Shown here: in pieces, positions 18,697 through 29,415 of the stretch
How positions within the stretch are numbered: position 1 is the stretch's first letter
How the letters are laid out: every line of letters starts with the position of its first letter
NCBI RefSeq assembly: GCF_030582395.1
Contig: NZ_CP104381.1
Span: 930,001 to 994,000 of the forward strand
DNA: 64,000 bases
Direction: 5' to 3'
Source: Ralstonia pickettii
Lineage (GTDB): Bacteria > Pseudomonadota > Gammaproteobacteria > Burkholderiales > Burkholderiaceae
Position numbers and translations under genes: made by a program
The notes under the pieces: model-generated
The model's input: only the letters and a program-made list of their open reading frames with translations
The model's database searches: none
What the model was told of the DNA's origin: nothing

Positions 18697-20106
18697 GTGA
18701 AACGCCTGTGGCCCCTTGTATTCCTGTTTGTCTGTGGCCTGGCGCGCGCCGCTGATGTGAACGGCGCGGAGTTGTCCGTGCTCTGGGGTGTGCCGTTCGC
18801 GGGCATCCTGCTCTCAATCGCCATCGCACCGCTCCTCGTGCCCAAGCTGTGGCACGACCACTACGGCAAGATCGGAGCGGCTTGGGCGTTGGTGCTGCTG
18901 GTGCCTTTCGGAATGGTGTTTGGCCCGGAGGCAGCCATCGCTTCCGTCAATCACGCGGCGCTTGCCGAATACATTCCCTTCATCGCGCTCATTGCCGCTT
19001 TGTACGTTGTTGCGGGCGGCATCTGTATTCGCGGTAACCTGCATGGCACGCCAAAGCTCAATACGGGCTTGATTGCGCTTGGCACGGCGCTGGCCAGCAT
19101 CATGGGGACGACTGGCGCAGCGATGCTGCTCATCCGGCCTTTGCTGCGGGCCAATGAAGCACGCCGGCATCGCGCACACGTCGTCGTGTTCTTCATCTTC
19201 CTGGTGGCAAATGCCGGCGGAGCGCTTACGCCCCTAGGCGATCCGCCGCTGTTCCTGGGCTTCCTGCAGGGCGTCGATTTCTTCTGGACCACACAACATC
19301 TGTGGCGCCAGACGCTCACGATGTGGGTGCTGCTGCTGGCGATCTTCTTCATCATCGATAGCTACTTCTATCACACCGGCAAAGAAGAGCTGCCCAACAT
19401 CACTGACGCGACGCCGGACGACGCGGGCCCACTGCGCTTCGAAGGCAACGTCAACTTTGTGCTGCTGGCAGGCATTCTCGGCCTCGTGCTGATGAGTGGA
19501 CTGTGGAAGCCCGGCATCGTCTTCCACGTGATGGGCACGGAGGTGCTGCTGCAAAACGTCGTGCGCGATGTTGGGCTGGTGGTGATTGCGCTGCTGTCGT
19601 TGTGGCTCACGCCGGGCAGCGCGCGCGCCGGCAACGAGTTCAACTGGGAGCCCATCCTGGAAGTCGCCAAGCTCTTCGCCGGCATCTTCGTCACCATCGG
19701 GCCCGTGATTGCCATGCTCAAGGCTGGCGTGGACGGCCCGTTTGCGGGCATCGTCCATCTCGTCAACGACAGCGCGGGCCAGCCGAACAACGCGATGTAC
19801 TTCTGGGCGACGGGGTTGCTGTCGTCGTTCCTGGACAATGCGCCGACGTATCTGGTGTTCTTCAACACCGCCGGCGGTGACGCCTCCATGCTGATGAGCG
19901 AGGGCGCCTCCACGCTGGCCGCGATTTCCGCCGCGGCGGTGTTCATGGGCGCCAACACCTACATCGGCAACGCGCCCAACCTGATGGTGAAGGCCATCGC
20001 CGAAAGCCGCGGCTTGCAGATGCCGAGCTTCTTTGGCTACATGCTGTGGTCCGTGTGCATTCTCTTGCCGATTTTCGTTCTGATGACCTTCGTCTTCTTC
20101 CGCTAA
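18697..20106 (+). CDS. NhaD-like sodium:proton antiporter / ion transporter superfamily carrier
   Basis: 469-residue inner-membrane carrier with an N-terminal hydrophobic leader ending near residue 19 and roughly a dozen transmembrane segments. It resembles the ion-transporter family around NhaD/ArsB/CitM; conserved polar stretches such as TPLGDPPLFLG and SSFLDNAPTYLVFF lie within the membrane part. Sodium/proton exchange is the usual annotation, but the transported ion is not proven by sequence. It stands 141 bp after the LUD gene and 19 bp before the dehydrogenase. Confidence 0.75.
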   Translation: MKRLWPLVFLFVCGLARAADVNGAELSVLWGVPFAGILLSIAIAPLLVPKLWHDHYGKIGAAWALVLLVPFGMVFGPEAAIASVNHAALAEYIPFIALIAALYVVAGGICIRGNLHGTPKLNTGLIALGTALASIMGTTGAAMLLIRPLLRANEARRHRAHVVVFFIFLVANAGGALTPLGDPPLFLGFLQGVDFFWTTQHLWRQTLTMWVLLLAIFFIIDSYFYHTGKEELPNITDATPDDAGPLRFEGNVNFVLLAGILGLVLMSGLWKPGIVFHVMGTEVLLQNVVRDVGLVVIALLSLWLTPGSARAGNEFNWEPILEVAKLFAGIFVTIGPVIAMLKAGVDGPFAGIVHLVNDSAGQPNNAMYFWATGLLSSFLDNAPTYLVFFNTAGGDASMLMSEGASTLAAISAAAVFMGANTYIGNAPNLMVKAIAESRGLQMPSFFGYMLWSVCILLPIFVLMTFVFFR

Positions 20107-20125
20107 CCGAACGTGTGCTGAACGT

Positions 20126-21127
20126 ATGAAACCCGGAATCCTCGTCACCCGCGCGATGTTTCCCGAAGTGCTTGAGCGCTTGCGTGAGACCTTCGACGTG
20201 ATCGACAACCAGGCGGACATCGAGTATCCGCCCGAAGCGCTAGCCGAGCGGCTGCAAGGCCGTGTAGGCCTGCTGTCCAACGCCGCCGACACCATCAACG
20301 CCGAGTTGATCAGCCGCGTGCCGACGCTGCGCGCGGTGTGCAACATGGCCGTCGGCTACAACAACTTTGACCTTGCCGCGATGACGCGTGCAGGCATCCT
20401 GGCCACCAACACGCCGGACATCCTGACCGAGACCACCGCCGACTTCGGCTGGGCCCTGCTGATGGCCGCCGCACGGCGCGTCTCAGAGTCAGAACGCTGG
20501 CTGCGTTCGGGACAATGGAAGCGCTGGACTTACGACATGTTCCTTGGTGCCGAGGTGTACGGCAGCACCCTGGGCATTCTCGGCATGGGCCGCATCGGCC
20601 AGGCGCTGGCGCGGCGCGCGAGCGGCTTCTCGATGCGCGTGATCTATCACAACCGCAGCCGGCTTTCGCCTGAACTCGAACAGGACACGCGCGCCACGTA
20701 TGTCAGCAAGGATGAGTTGCTGAAACAGGCAGATCACCTTGTGCTGGTGCTGCCGTATTCCAAGGAAAGCCACCACGCCGTCGGCGCGGCCGAGCTGGCA
20801 CAGATGAAGCCGACCGCCACGCTGGTCAACCTCGCGCGCGGCGGCATCGTTGATGACGCCGCGTTGGCACAGGCGCTGGCGGACAAGCGCATCTTTGCTG
20901 CCGGCCTGGATGTGTACGAGGGTGAGCCTAAAGTACATCCGGCATTGCTCGACGCTGAGCACGTCGCGCTCACACCGCACATTGCCAGTGCCACCTTGGG
21001 CACGCGCCTGGGCATGGCCAACCTGGCCGCCGACAACTTGATCGCTGCACTCGGCTTCGGCCCGCACGCAGGGCGGCCGCCTAACTTGTTGAACCCGGAC
21101 GCGCTGGCGCAGCGCGCGTCCTCCTGA
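20126..21127 (+). CDS. D-isomer 2-hydroxyacid dehydrogenase (glyoxylate/hydroxypyruvate reductase type)
   Basis: 333-residue NAD(P)-dependent oxidoreductase. The Rossmann motif GILGMGRIGQALA is near residues 151-163, the catalytic Arg is in NLARGGIVDD, and Glu/His follow in YEGEP and TPHIASAT. Closest in type to glyoxylate/hydroxypyruvate reductase GhrB or glycerate dehydrogenase GyaR. Start at ATG 20126, 19 bp after the antiporter stop, and 12 bp before rmuC, so cotranscription is likely. Confidence 0.88.
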   Translation: MKPGILVTRAMFPEVLERLRETFDVIDNQADIEYPPEALAERLQGRVGLLSNAADTINAELISRVPTLRAVCNMAVGYNNFDLAAMTRAGILATNTPDILTETTADFGWALLMAAARRVSESERWLRSGQWKRWTYDMFLGAEVYGSTLGILGMGRIGQALARRASGFSMRVIYHNRSRLSPELEQDTRATYVSKDELLKQADHLVLVLPYSKESHHAVGAAELAQMKPTATLVNLARGGIVDDAALAQALADKRIFAAGLDVYEGEPKVHPALLDAEHVALTPHIASATLGTRLGMANLAADNLIAALGFGPHAGRPPNLLNPDALAQRASS

Positions 21128-21139
21128 TCGAACGCTGAT

Positions 21140-22612
21140 ATGGACTGGTTGGCTTTACTGACGTTGCTGGGCGTAGCTGTGGTGGCTGTGCTCTGCGTAT
21201 TGATCTGGCGTGGGGTCTCTCGCCCCGCAGGAAGCGATATATCACCGATGCTCGCGACACTGCGTGATGAACTGGCGCGCGGCAATGAACGCATCGAGCG
21301 CGAACTGCGCGGCGAAATCGCTGAGACGGCCCGCATCGGCCGCAGCGACGTCACGCAGCAACTGGGGCAATTCCAGCAGGTGCTGGCGACGCAGCTCACC
21401 AGCGTCGCCACGCTGCAGAACAACCAGATCGACACGTTCGCGCAGCAGCTCACCAAGCTGACCGAGACGAACACGCAGCAGCTTGAGGCCGTGCGTCAGA
21501 ACCTGCAGCAGCAAGCCCAGCAGGCGCGCGACGAGCAGGGCAACGCGCTGCGCCGCTTTGGCGAGACGATGCAGCAGCAGCTCGCCCAACTCGGCGAGGG
21601 CAACGAGCGCCGCCTGGCGGAGGTGCGTGCCACGCTGGAGCAGAAGCTCAAGGACATCGAGGCGAACAATGCAACCAAGCTCGACGAGATGCGCCGCACG
21701 GTCGACGAAAAGCTGCACGCCACCCTGGAGCAGCGTCTGGGCGAATCGTTCAAGCTGGTGTCGGACCGGCTGGAGCAGGTGCATCGCGGCCTTGGCGAAA
21801 TGCAGGCGCTGGCGCAGGGCGTGGGCGACCTGAAGAAGGTGCTGACCAACGTGAAGACGCGCGGCACCTGGGGCGAAGTCCAGCTGGAGATGCTGCTGGA
21901 GCAGATGCTCACGCCCGAGCAATACGACAAGAACGTGGAGACCGTGCACGGTACTGGTGCGCGCGTGGAGTTCGCCATCCGCCTGCCCGGTAAGACCGAT
22001 GCCGATCACGATGCAGCGGTGTGGCTGCCGATCGACGCCAAATTCCCGAAAGAGCAGTACGAGCGCCTGCTCGACGCACAGGAGCGGGCCGATGCCGACG
22101 CAGCCGCAGCTGCCAGCCGCGAGCTGGAAGTCGCGGTGCGCAAGGAGGCGCAGACCATCCACGAGAAGTACATTGCGCCGCCGGCCACGACCGACTTCGC
22201 CATCCTGTTCCTTCCTACCGAGGGACTCTACGCTGAAGTGCTGCGCCGTCCGGGCCTGACCGACGAGTTGCAGCGCAAGTTCCGCGTGACGGTGGCGGGC
22301 CCGACCACGCTCACCGCGATCCTCAACAGCCTGCAGATGGGCTTCCGAACGCTGGCGCTCGAAAAGCGCTCCAGCGAAGTCTGGCAGGTGCTCGGTGCCG
22401 TGAAAAGCGAGTTCGGAAAGTTTGGCGACGTGCTGGCCGCGACGAAGAAGACGCTGGAGCGCGCCGTCAGCAATATCGAGCAGGCCGAGGTGCGGACGCG
22501 CCAGATGAACCGCAAACTGAAGGCGGTGGAGGCGTTGCCGAGCGATTCTGCGCAGAGCGTGCTGGGGCTCGAGTCCACTGTGTCGCCGGACGAGGAAACC
22601 GAATCCGAGTAA
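21140..22612 (+). CDS. rmuC: DNA recombination protein RmuC
   Basis: 490-residue RmuC-family protein. One N-terminal membrane segment (about residues 4-22) is followed by a long Gln/Glu/Lys-rich coiled coil (about 35-230) and the conserved RmuC nuclease-like domain with TRGTWGEVQLEMLLEQ, LPIDAKFPKE and ILFLPTEGLY. In E. coli it limits recombination at inverted repeats; the core is related to restriction-enzyme folds. It ends at a clear bidirectional terminator. Confidence 0.93.
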   Translation: MDWLALLTLLGVAVVAVLCVLIWRGVSRPAGSDISPMLATLRDELARGNERIERELRGEIAETARIGRSDVTQQLGQFQQVLATQLTSVATLQNNQIDTFAQQLTKLTETNTQQLEAVRQNLQQQAQQARDEQGNALRRFGETMQQQLAQLGEGNERRLAEVRATLEQKLKDIEANNATKLDEMRRTVDEKLHATLEQRLGESFKLVSDRLEQVHRGLGEMQALAQGVGDLKKVLTNVKTRGTWGEVQLEMLLEQMLTPEQYDKNVETVHGTGARVEFAIRLPGKTDADHDAAVWLPIDAKFPKEQYERLLDAQERADADAAAAASRELEVAVRKEAQTIHEKYIAPPATTDFAILFLPTEGLYAEVLRRPGLTDELQRKFRVTVAGPTTLTAILNSLQMGFRTLALEKRSSEVWQVLGAVKSEFGKFGDVLAATKKTLERAVSNIEQAEVRTRQMNRKLKAVEALPSDSAQSVLGLESTVSPDEETESE

Positions 22613-22647
22613 GGCCAGGCCGGATAGGTCATCGGCATCAGCAAAAG

Positions 22648-22679
22648 AAAAGGGGCGGATATTTCCGCCCCATTTTCTT
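22648..22679. terminator. Bidirectional terminator after rmuC
   Basis: GGGGCGGA-TATT-TCCGCCCC (22652-22671), preceded by AAAAGAAAA and followed by ATTTTCTT. It serves rmuC rightward and the small membrane protein leftward. Confidence 0.85.
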
Positions 22680-22696
22680 GAACCGCACAGCCGCGA

Positions 22697-22975
22697 TCAG
22701 GCTTCTTCCGGCACGTCGCGCAGCAGGATTTCGATGCCGCCAAAGCGCTCGGCAACCCAGTTATAGGCATGGCAGGCCAGCCACAGTGCACCAAAACCGA
22801 CCAGGGCGTTGAGGATCAGGCCGCTGAGCACGACGATCGTCGGCAGTTCACCGTACCGGACGAAGCCCACGAAGAAGAACAGTCCCACGACCGGCAGCGA
22901 GAAACAGAGGTACACCAGTACCAGCGCGCGGGCGGTATGGGCCGGGTGAAGATACGCAATCTCCTTGGTCATCAT
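22697..22975 (-). CDS. Small two-helix membrane protein, function unknown
   Basis: About 92 residues if started at ATG 22975; a second ATG follows directly at 22972 and a longer frame reaches 23008. Two hydrophobic helices are visible (LVLVYLCFSLPVVGLFFFV and ALVGFGALWLACHAYNWV) separated by a short loop with a YGELP turn, then a soluble acidic tail ending in EEA. Composition and codon use match the neighbours, and it has its own terminator, so it is likely real. I do not recognise the family. Not obviously linked to the molybdenum genes that lie upstream. Confidence 0.65.
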   Translation of the reverse strand: MMTKEIAYLHPAHTARALVLVYLCFSLPVVGLFFFVGFVRYGELPTIVVLSGLILNALVGFGALWLACHAYNWVAERFGGIEILLRDVPEEA

Positions 22976-23068
22976 GGCAGTGCTCAGGCTCAAATCCGAA
23001 ACAATCAAACTGGCGCAGAGTGTAGCGAATCGACCGATGCGCCGATACCCGCAGCCCGGAGGTGACGC

Positions 23069-23100
23069 AAAAAACCGACAGCATGCGATGTTGCTGTCGG
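23069..23100 (-). terminator. Terminator after moeA
   Basis: On the minus strand CCGACAGCA and TGCTGTCGG (23100-23092 and 23083-23075) pair around an 8-nt loop and are followed by six T residues. Confidence 0.8.
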
Positions 23101-23126
23101 CACAAAAGCCGCCGTTGCCACGCCGC

Positions 23127-24407
23127 CTAGACGAGACCGTCGAACAGCAAGACCTGCACGCCGTCGCCAGCGTTGACCTGACCCTGTTCGTGAGCGAGCA
23201 CGACGAAGCAATTTGCTTCGCTCATGGAACGCAGCACGCCCGAACCTTGCTGGCCGGTGAGGCGGACTTCGAGCTGGCCGCGTTCGTTCAGGGCGGCGAT
23301 TGCGCGCTGGTATTCCGTACGCCCGGGCCGCTTGCGGATCGGGGCGGCGCTCACGGCCGGCACCAACGGTGCGCCGGCGTCGGTGGCGCCCATCATGCGC
23401 AGCAGCGCACCGCGCACGAAGTGATAGAACGTCACCATCACCGCCACTGGGTTGCCGGGCAATCCAAAAAGGAACGCACTGCGGCCATTTGACGCGATGC
23501 GTCCGAAAGCCATCGGCCGGCCTGGGCGCATGGCGATCTTCCAGAATGTCACGTCGCCCAGCTTGGCCATCATCTGTTTGGTGAAGTCTGCTTCGCCGAC
23601 GGAGACACCACCCGAAGTGATGATCGCATCGGCGTTTTCAGCGGCGGTGCGGAAGGCGGTTTCGAGTGCCGCCGGGTCGTCGCGCACGACGCCCATGTCG
23701 AGCAGTTCAACACCCAGGCGCGAAAGCATGCCGTGCAGCGTGTAGCGGTTGGAGTCGTACACGCAGCCGGCGTCGAGCGGTTCACCAATGGAGCGCAACT
23801 CGTCGCCGGTGGAGAAAAACGCCACGCGCAGCTTGCGGCGTACAGACACTTCAGCGATGCCAAGCGAGGCCAGCAGACCGATGTCGGCGGGGCGCAGCGT
23901 TCGGCCTGCGGACAGCGCGGCGCTGCCTCGCGCGAGGTCTTCTCCACGCAGACGTCGGTTGTCGCCTGCGCGCACGGCATCGCGGGCAAAGCGAACGGTG
24001 TCGGCATCGCCTTGCGTGAATTCCTGTGGGATGACCGTGTCGCAGCCGACCGGCATGACGGCACCGGTCATCACGCGCACGGCTTCGCCTGCGCTGGGCA
24101 CGCCGTCAAAGGCGATACCCGCATACGCCGTGCCGATCACGCGCAAGGAGATTTCGCCTGCATGGCCTGCAAGTTCTGCACTGGCAAAGGCAAAGCCGTC
24201 CATCGCCGAGTTGTCGTGCGAAGGCACGTCGATGGACGACAGCACGTCTTCGGCCAGCACCCGATCGAGCGCACTGCGGATGGGCACGCGGGCAACGCCG
24301 CTTACGGGCTGCACGAAGTCGCGCATGATGGCTTGCGCTTGCGCAACGGGCAGGGCGTTCGGATCGTAGTCGGACAGACACGAAACGACGGAGGCAAGGG
24401 TGGTCAT
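23127..24407 (-). CDS. moeA: Molybdopterin molybdotransferase
   Basis: 426-residue MoeA that inserts molybdate into adenylated molybdopterin. Family features are visible: DVPSHDNSAMDGFAF near residues 58-72, GAVMPVGCDTVIPQE, FFSTGDEL, ITSGGVSVGEADF and LPGNPVAVMVTF. Length is close to E. coli MoeA (411). It follows mobA by 32 bp on the same strand in a moaA-mobA-moeA set and ends at a terminator. Confidence 0.95.
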   Translation of the reverse strand: MTTLASVVSCLSDYDPNALPVAQAQAIMRDFVQPVSGVARVPIRSALDRVLAEDVLSSIDVPSHDNSAMDGFAFASAELAGHAGEISLRVIGTAYAGIAFDGVPSAGEAVRVMTGAVMPVGCDTVIPQEFTQGDADTVRFARDAVRAGDNRRLRGEDLARGSAALSAGRTLRPADIGLLASLGIAEVSVRRKLRVAFFSTGDELRSIGEPLDAGCVYDSNRYTLHGMLSRLGVELLDMGVVRDDPAALETAFRTAAENADAIITSGGVSVGEADFTKQMMAKLGDVTFWKIAMRPGRPMAFGRIASNGRSAFLFGLPGNPVAVMVTFYHFVRGALLRMMGATDAGAPLVPAVSAAPIRKRPGRTEYQRAIAALNERGQLEVRLTGQQGSGVLRSMSEANCFVVLAHEQGQVNAGDGVQVLLFDGLV

Positions 24408-24439
24408 GACGTCGATGAGGGAGCGGTGGCCTTGGCGTT

Positions 24440-25054
24440 CTAGCGGCGCTCGGCCAGCTGGTGCAATTCTTCCAGCGTGTTGATGTTGGCGAAGGCGGAA
24501 CTGTCGTCAAACAACACGTCCACCGTCGGGTGGCGCGCGGTCCAGCTTTCGATCTTGCGGCCACCGCCTTGCAGATAGACGATCAGGTCGTCGGCAAGCA
24601 GCGTATCGATCAGACAGAATACCGGCTGCACTTGCCGGCGCGGGTGACCTTGCTCGTCCGGCTCCATCGTCACCGGCATGGCGATGCGCGCGCGGGCCTC
24701 CTCCATTGCGTGCGAGAGCTTGACTGCCAGGTCGGTCGGCACGAAGGGCGAATCGCAAGGCGCAGTCAGCAGGTAGCGCGTCTCACATTGCTCCAGCCCG
24801 GCCAGGATGCCCGCCAAGGGGCCGGCAAAATTCGGCACTGAATCCGCCACCACCGGCACGCCAAATGACTCATACGCGGCCAGATTGCGGTTCGCGTTGA
24901 TCAACATGTGGCTCACCTGCGGCGACAGGCGCAACAGCGTGTGCATCGCCATCGGCGCGCCGCGAAACGTCTGCAGGCCTTTGTCAACGCCGCCCATGCG
25001 GCTGCCCCGGCCGCCGGCCAGGATCAGGCCGGTGATGTCGGATATCGGAATCAT
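24440..25054 (-). CDS. mobA: Molybdenum cofactor guanylyltransferase
   Basis: 204-residue nucleotidyltransferase that attaches GMP to molybdopterin to make the guanine dinucleotide cofactor. The GTP-binding start LILAGGRGSRMGGVDKGL is at residues 10-27, and PCDSPFVP carries the metal-binding Asp. The ATG at 25054 is preferred over the longer frame to 25303 because it places the nucleotide motif at the N-terminus as in other MobA proteins. It lies 20 bp after moaA. Confidence 0.94.
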   Translation of the reverse strand: MIPISDITGLILAGGRGSRMGGVDKGLQTFRGAPMAMHTLLRLSPQVSHMLINANRNLAAYESFGVPVVADSVPNFAGPLAGILAGLEQCETRYLLTAPCDSPFVPTDLAVKLSHAMEEARARIAMPVTMEPDEQGHPRRQVQPVFCLIDTLLADDLIVYLQGGGRKIESWTARHPTVDVLFDDSSAFANINTLEELHQLAERR

Positions 25055-25074
25055 GTCGTTGAACGCTGGCGGAT

Positions 25075-26196
25075 TCAACCGCCGATGTAGGACATTTCGA
25101 TGCGCCGGCCGGCCGGTTTTGCCTTGCCGCTGGCGCGCAATTCGGAATAGCGGTCGGCGCGGCCTTGCCAGACACCGCGGATCGCGTTGGAGAGTTCCAG
25201 ATCGGTCGCGCCGCCGCGCAATAACGCGCGCAGGTCGAAGCCTTCGGTGGCGAACAGGCAGAGATACAGCTTGCCTTCGGTCGACAACCGCGCGCGCGTG
25301 CAATCGTGGCAGAACGCCTGGGTCACGCTCGAGATCACGCCGACCTCGCCAGCGCCGTCGACGTAGCGCCAGCGCTCGGCAGTTTCGCCGCTGTAATTCG
25401 CCGACACCGGCTCGAGCGCAAACTCGGACGAAAGGCGCTTGATCACTTCGGCCGACGGCACGACGGAACGCATGTCCCAGTGGTTGGTCGTGCCCACATC
25501 CATGTATTCGATAAAGCGCACGATGATGCCGCTGCCATGGAAGTGCCGCGCCATGGGCACGATCTGGTCATCGTTATCGCCTTTCTTGACGACCATGTTG
25601 ACCTTGATCGGCGCCAGTCCGACGCTCTGCGCGACTTCAATGCCGTGCAGCACTTCGCTTACGGAAAAGTCGACATCGTTCATGCGCCGGAAGGTCGCAT
25701 CGTCGATGCCGTCGAGGCTGACAGTCACGCGGCTGAGGCCAGCGTCCTTGAGCGACTGGGCCTTGCGTGCAAGCAGGGCGCCGTTGGTGGTCAGCGTCAG
25801 GTCCAGGGGCTTGCCTTCGGCGGTGGTCAGACGCGCGAGCATTTCCACCAGGCGTTCGATGTCTTTGCGCAGCAGCGGCTCGCCGCCCGTGAGACGGATT
25901 TTTTCGACACCATGCTCGATGAAAAGCCGCGCCATGCGCTCGATCTCTTCAAACGACAGCAACTCGGAATGCCGCAGGAAGCGGTAATCCTTGTCGAACA
26001 CGTCCTTCGGCATGCAGTAGACGCAGCGGAAGTTGCAGCGATCCGTCACAGAGATGCGCAAATCGTGCAACCGGCGCCCGCGCGTGTCCGTCAGCTTGCC
26101 CTCGGAGGGGACCAGCACGTTGGGCACGGTCGGCACCGTGGCGCGATGATGTTGGCCATCGCGCAGATCGTAAAGGGGGATGACGGTTTCGGTCAT
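25075..26196 (-). CDS. moaA: GTP 3',8-cyclase (molybdenum cofactor step 1)
   Basis: 373-residue radical-SAM enzyme that converts GTP to the cyclic pyranopterin precursor with MoaC. The N-terminal cluster motif C-x3-C-x2-C is in CNFRCVYC, the C-terminal cluster cysteines are in CHDCTRARL and LYLCLFA, and the chain ends in the conserved double glycine (SYIGG). The protein carries an N-terminal extension of about 40 residues before the radical-SAM motif compared with E. coli. Likely first gene of the operon. Confidence 0.96.
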   Translation of the reverse strand: MTETVIPLYDLRDGQHHRATVPTVPNVLVPSEGKLTDTRGRRLHDLRISVTDRCNFRCVYCMPKDVFDKDYRFLRHSELLSFEEIERMARLFIEHGVEKIRLTGGEPLLRKDIERLVEMLARLTTAEGKPLDLTLTTNGALLARKAQSLKDAGLSRVTVSLDGIDDATFRRMNDVDFSVSEVLHGIEVAQSVGLAPIKVNMVVKKGDNDDQIVPMARHFHGSGIIVRFIEYMDVGTTNHWDMRSVVPSAEVIKRLSSEFALEPVSANYSGETAERWRYVDGAGEVGVISSVTQAFCHDCTRARLSTEGKLYLCLFATEGFDLRALLRGGATDLELSNAIRGVWQGRADRYSELRASGKAKPAGRRIEMSYIGG

Positions 26197-26314
26197 GGTG
26201 TGGTGCGGTGCGTCAATCCACGAAGCGGGAGTGTTGCACCCGATACAAGTTCGAGTGTAGCGCAGCCCCTGTTCCGCGCGGGCGGTGGGGTTTCATACTC
26301 GATATATCGCGCAC

Positions 26315-26340
26315 AGAAAAAAGGGCGGCCGAAGCCGCCC
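26315..26340 (-). terminator. Terminator after rne
   Basis: On the minus strand GGGCGGC-TTCG-GCCGCCC (26340-26323) is followed by a run of T residues (AAAAAA on plus at 26317-26322). It lies 40 bp beyond the rne stop. Confidence 0.85.
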
Positions 26341-26379
26341 TCAGGCACTTGCTCCGGCGGTTGCCCGCCGGTGTGCTGC

Positions 26380-29300
26380 TTACTGCTGGTCCGTGCCAGC
26401 CGCAGGGCGGTTGGTTTCGACCAGGATCATCGGGCCTTGCTGGATCGGCGGCAGCGGCTTGCGCTCGCGGGGCACACGCGGTGCGACAACGGTGCGCGCA
26501 GCTTCTTCCTGCGACGCACGCAGCTTCTGGCTATCGGTGTGGACCCACGTCATGCCAGCGTTGTCGAGCACGCTTTGCAGCGTCTCGATCGGCAGCGGCG
26601 AAGCCTGGGCGATCGTGCTGACCGGTGCCGGCACTTCGGCAAACGCCGTCACGATGGCCTCTTGCGGCGCCGCCGCTGCGGGTGCGGGCGCGGGCGTTGC
26701 AACAGCCGTCGCGAGCGCGGGCTCTGTCGGCTGCACTTGGGGCAGTGCCGACACAGGCGCCACGGCTTCTGCGGCATGCACGGGCTCGTGCACCACCGGA
26801 GCCGGGTTCTCAACCGGGGCAAACGACGTCGTCAGCACAGGTTCCGTCACGGTCGCGGGCAGTACCGGCTCTGCATGCATTTCGGCGACGGCTTCGTCAG
26901 CGCTTTCGGCGCTTTCGATTTCGCCTTCACCTTCGGAGCGCACGCCTTCTGCGCCCTCGCGGTCACGGCGATAACGGTTACGGCCACGACGACCACGGCG
27001 CCGGCGCTCTTCACCTTCACCGTTGCCCTCCGCGCCCGGCGTCACGCCTTCGCCCTCGCTGCCTTCTACCGGAGCAGCGGTGTCGAGCAGCGGCTGCGGC
27101 ACTTGCGAGGCGGCGGTCTGGTCGATCAGGGCTTCGGCGGCCACGGCTGCGGCTTCCTTCGCTTGTTGATCGCGTTCGCCACGATTTTCGCGCGGCTCAC
27201 GACTTTCACGTGGCTCACGCGGCTCCCGACCCTCGCGGGCTTCGCGACCCTCACGCGGTTGGCGCTCACGACGTTCCTGATTGCGTTCGCGGCGGCCTTG
27301 GCCCTGGTTCTGGCCCTCGCCGCGCACTTCCTGGCCTTGCTGCGGCTGACGGGCTTCCGCCGTCTCACGAACCGCGCCCTCTACCTGGGCCGGCTGGCGG
27401 TTGCGATCACGGTTGCCGCGCTGACCGTCACGTTGACCTTCGCGCAGGCCCTGTTGCTGACCTTCGCGGGCTTCATTGCGCTCGCGGCCCTGGCGGTTGC
27501 CATCACGGCCGTTCTGGCCCTGGCCTTGACCTTGGCGCTCGCCACGTTCGCCGCGCTGGCCACGGCCACCACGGTCCTGGCGATTGCCGCGGCCTTGACG
27601 GTTGCCTTCTTCAGCACGTTGCTTCGGCGTTTCGACCGGCGCCGCTACCACCGGCTCGGCCGGTTTGGCGCCAAACAGCGACTTCAGCCACGAGACAAAA
27701 CCACCCTGGGCAGGGACCGGAGCCGGAGTCGGCGCTTGCGGTGCCGGAGCAATTTCAGCACGGGCCGGACGCTCGGCACGCGGCACCGACACGGGTGCCG
27801 GTTGGTCCGGGGTGATGCCCTTGACGGCGGCTTCCTGGCGCGGCTTGGCAGCTTCCTTGCGCGTGCTGTAAGCCGTGTCGGCTTCCAGTTCCTTGGCAGC
27901 CTCTTCGGCCATCTTGTAGCTGGCCTTGTCGTCGTCCAGGCGCGGATCGTCGTGGCGCAGGCGTTCCAGCTTGTAATGCGGCGTCTCCAGATGCTTGTTC
28001 GGGATCAGCAGCACGTTGACCTTGAAGCGCGTCTCGATCAGGTTGATGTCCGGGCGCTTCTCGTTGAGCAGGAACGCAGCCACTTCCACCGGCACCTGGC
28101 AGTGGATCGCGGCAGTGTTTTCCTTCATCGCCTCTTCCTGGATGATGCGCAGCACCTGCAGGGCGGACGATTCGGTATCGCGAATGTGACCCGTGCCGTT
28201 ACAGCGCGGGCAAGTGACGTGCGAGCCTTCCGACAGCGACGGACGCAGTCGCTGGCGCGACAGTTCCATCAGGCCGAAGCGGCTGATCTTGCCCATTTGC
28301 ACCCGGGCACGGTCGTGGCGCAGCGCGTCTTTCAGGCGGGTTTCGACGTCCTTCTGGGCCTTGCTCGACTCCATGTCGATGAAGTCGATCACAATCAGCC
28401 CGCCGAGGTCACGCAGGCGAAGCTGGCGGGCGATTTCGTCGGCAGCCTCGAGGTTGGTGCGCGCGGCCGTTTCCTCGATATCGGCGCCCTTTGTGGCGCG
28501 TGCCGAGTTCACGTCAATGGCGACCAGCGCCTCGGTGTGGTCGATCACGATGGCGCCGCCCGAGGGCAGCATCACCATGCGCGAGTACGCCGATTCAATC
28601 TGGTGTTCGATCTGGAAGCGCGAGAAAAGGGGAACGTCGTCGCGGTACTTCTTCACCCGATTCATGTTGTCGGGCATCACCACGCTCATGAAAGCGCGGG
28701 CCTGATCGTAGATATCGTCCGTATCGATCAGGATTTCGCCGATATCCGGCTGGAAGTAATCGCGGATCGCCCGGATCACCAGGCTGGATTCGAGATAAAT
28801 CAGCAGCGGGGCCTTGTTGTCGACGGCAGCGCCGTCAACGGCTTTCCACAGCTGCATCAGGTAGTTCAAGTCCCACTGCAGCTCTTCAGCCGAGCGGCCG
28901 ATGCCGGCGGTGCGGGCGATGATGCTCATGCCGTCCGGCACTTCCAGCTGCGCCATGGTTTCGCGCAGTTCCTGGCGGTCTTCGCCCTCGATGCGGCGCG
29001 ACACGCCGCCGCCCCGCGGGTTGTTCGGCATCAGGACCAGGTAGCGGCCAGCCAACGAGATGAAGGTGGTCAGGGCAGCGCCCTTGTTGCCGCGCTCTTC
29101 CTTCTCGACCTGGACGATCAGCTCCTGGCCCTCGCGCAGCGCATCCTGGATGCGCGCATTGCGCACGTCCACACCGTCCTTGAAATAGGCGCGGGCGACT
29201 TCCTTGAAGGGGAGAAAACCGTGCCGCTCTTCGCCGTAATTGACGAAGCACGCTTCCAGCGACGGTTCGATGCGGGTGATGACACCCTTGTAGATATTGC

Positions 29301-29415
29301 CTTTGCGCTGTTCGCGCCCGGCGGTTTCGATGTCGATGTCGATGAGCTTCTGACCATCGACAATGGCGACGCGCAATTCTTCTTGCTGCGTCGCATTGAA
29401 CAACATGCGTTTCAT
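26380..29415 (-). CDS. rne: Ribonuclease E
   Basis: 1011-residue endoribonuclease that starts mRNA decay and processes rRNA and tRNA. The catalytic half has an S1 RNA-binding domain (about 35-120), the DNase I-like site ([17 protein letters not shown]) and the zinc-link CPRCNGTGH. The C-terminal half (from about residue 520) is disordered: Arg/Gln/Gly/Glu-rich, with many [10 protein letters not shown] and GQGQN-like repeats, then an Ala/Pro/Val-rich stretch and a short conserved C-terminal end. Such a tail is the usual degradosome and RNA scaffold. Start at ATG 29415 with GAGG 8 bp upstream; a longer frame to 29445 is less likely. Divergent from rluC, as in many proteobacteria. Confidence 0.95.
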   Translation of the reverse strand: MKRMLFNATQQEELRVAIVDGQKLIDIDIETAGREQRKGNIYKGVITRIEPSLEACFVNYGEERHGFLPFKEVARAYFKDGVDVRNARIQDALREGQELIVQVEKEERGNKGAALTTFISLAGRYLVLMPNNPRGGGVSRRIEGEDRQELRETMAQLEVPDGMSIIARTAGIGRSAEELQWDLNYLMQLWKAVDGAAVDNKAPLLIYLESSLVIRAIRDYFQPDIGEILIDTDDIYDQARAFMSVVMPDNMNRVKKYRDDVPLFSRFQIEHQIESAYSRMVMLPSGGAIVIDHTEALVAIDVNSARATKGADIEETAARTNLEAADEIARQLRLRDLGGLIVIDFIDMESSKAQKDVETRLKDALRHDRARVQMGKISRFGLMELSRQRLRPSLSEGSHVTCPRCNGTGHIRDTESSALQVLRIIQEEAMKENTAAIHCQVPVEVAAFLLNEKRPDINLIETRFKVNVLLIPNKHLETPHYKLERLRHDDPRLDDDKASYKMAEEAAKELEADTAYSTRKEAAKPRQEAAVKGITPDQPAPVSVPRAERPARAEIAPAPQAPTPAPVPAQGGFVSWLKSLFGAKPAEPVVAAPVETPKQRAEEGNRQGRGNRQDRGGRGQRGERGERQGQGQGQNGRDGNRQGRERNEAREGQQQGLREGQRDGQRGNRDRNRQPAQVEGAVRETAEARQPQQGQEVRGEGQNQGQGRRERNQERRERQPREGREAREGREPREPRESREPRENRGERDQQAKEAAAVAAEALIDQTAASQVPQPLLDTAAPVEGSEGEGVTPGAEGNGEGEERRRRGRRGRNRYRRDREGAEGVRSEGEGEIESAESADEAVAEMHAEPVLPATVTEPVLTTSFAPVENPAPVVHEPVHAAEAVAPVSALPQVQPTEPALATAVATPAPAPAAAAPQEAIVTAFAEVPAPVSTIAQASPLPIETLQSVLDNAGMTWVHTDSQKLRASQEEAARTVVAPRVPRERKPLPPIQQGPMILVETNRPAAGTDQQ

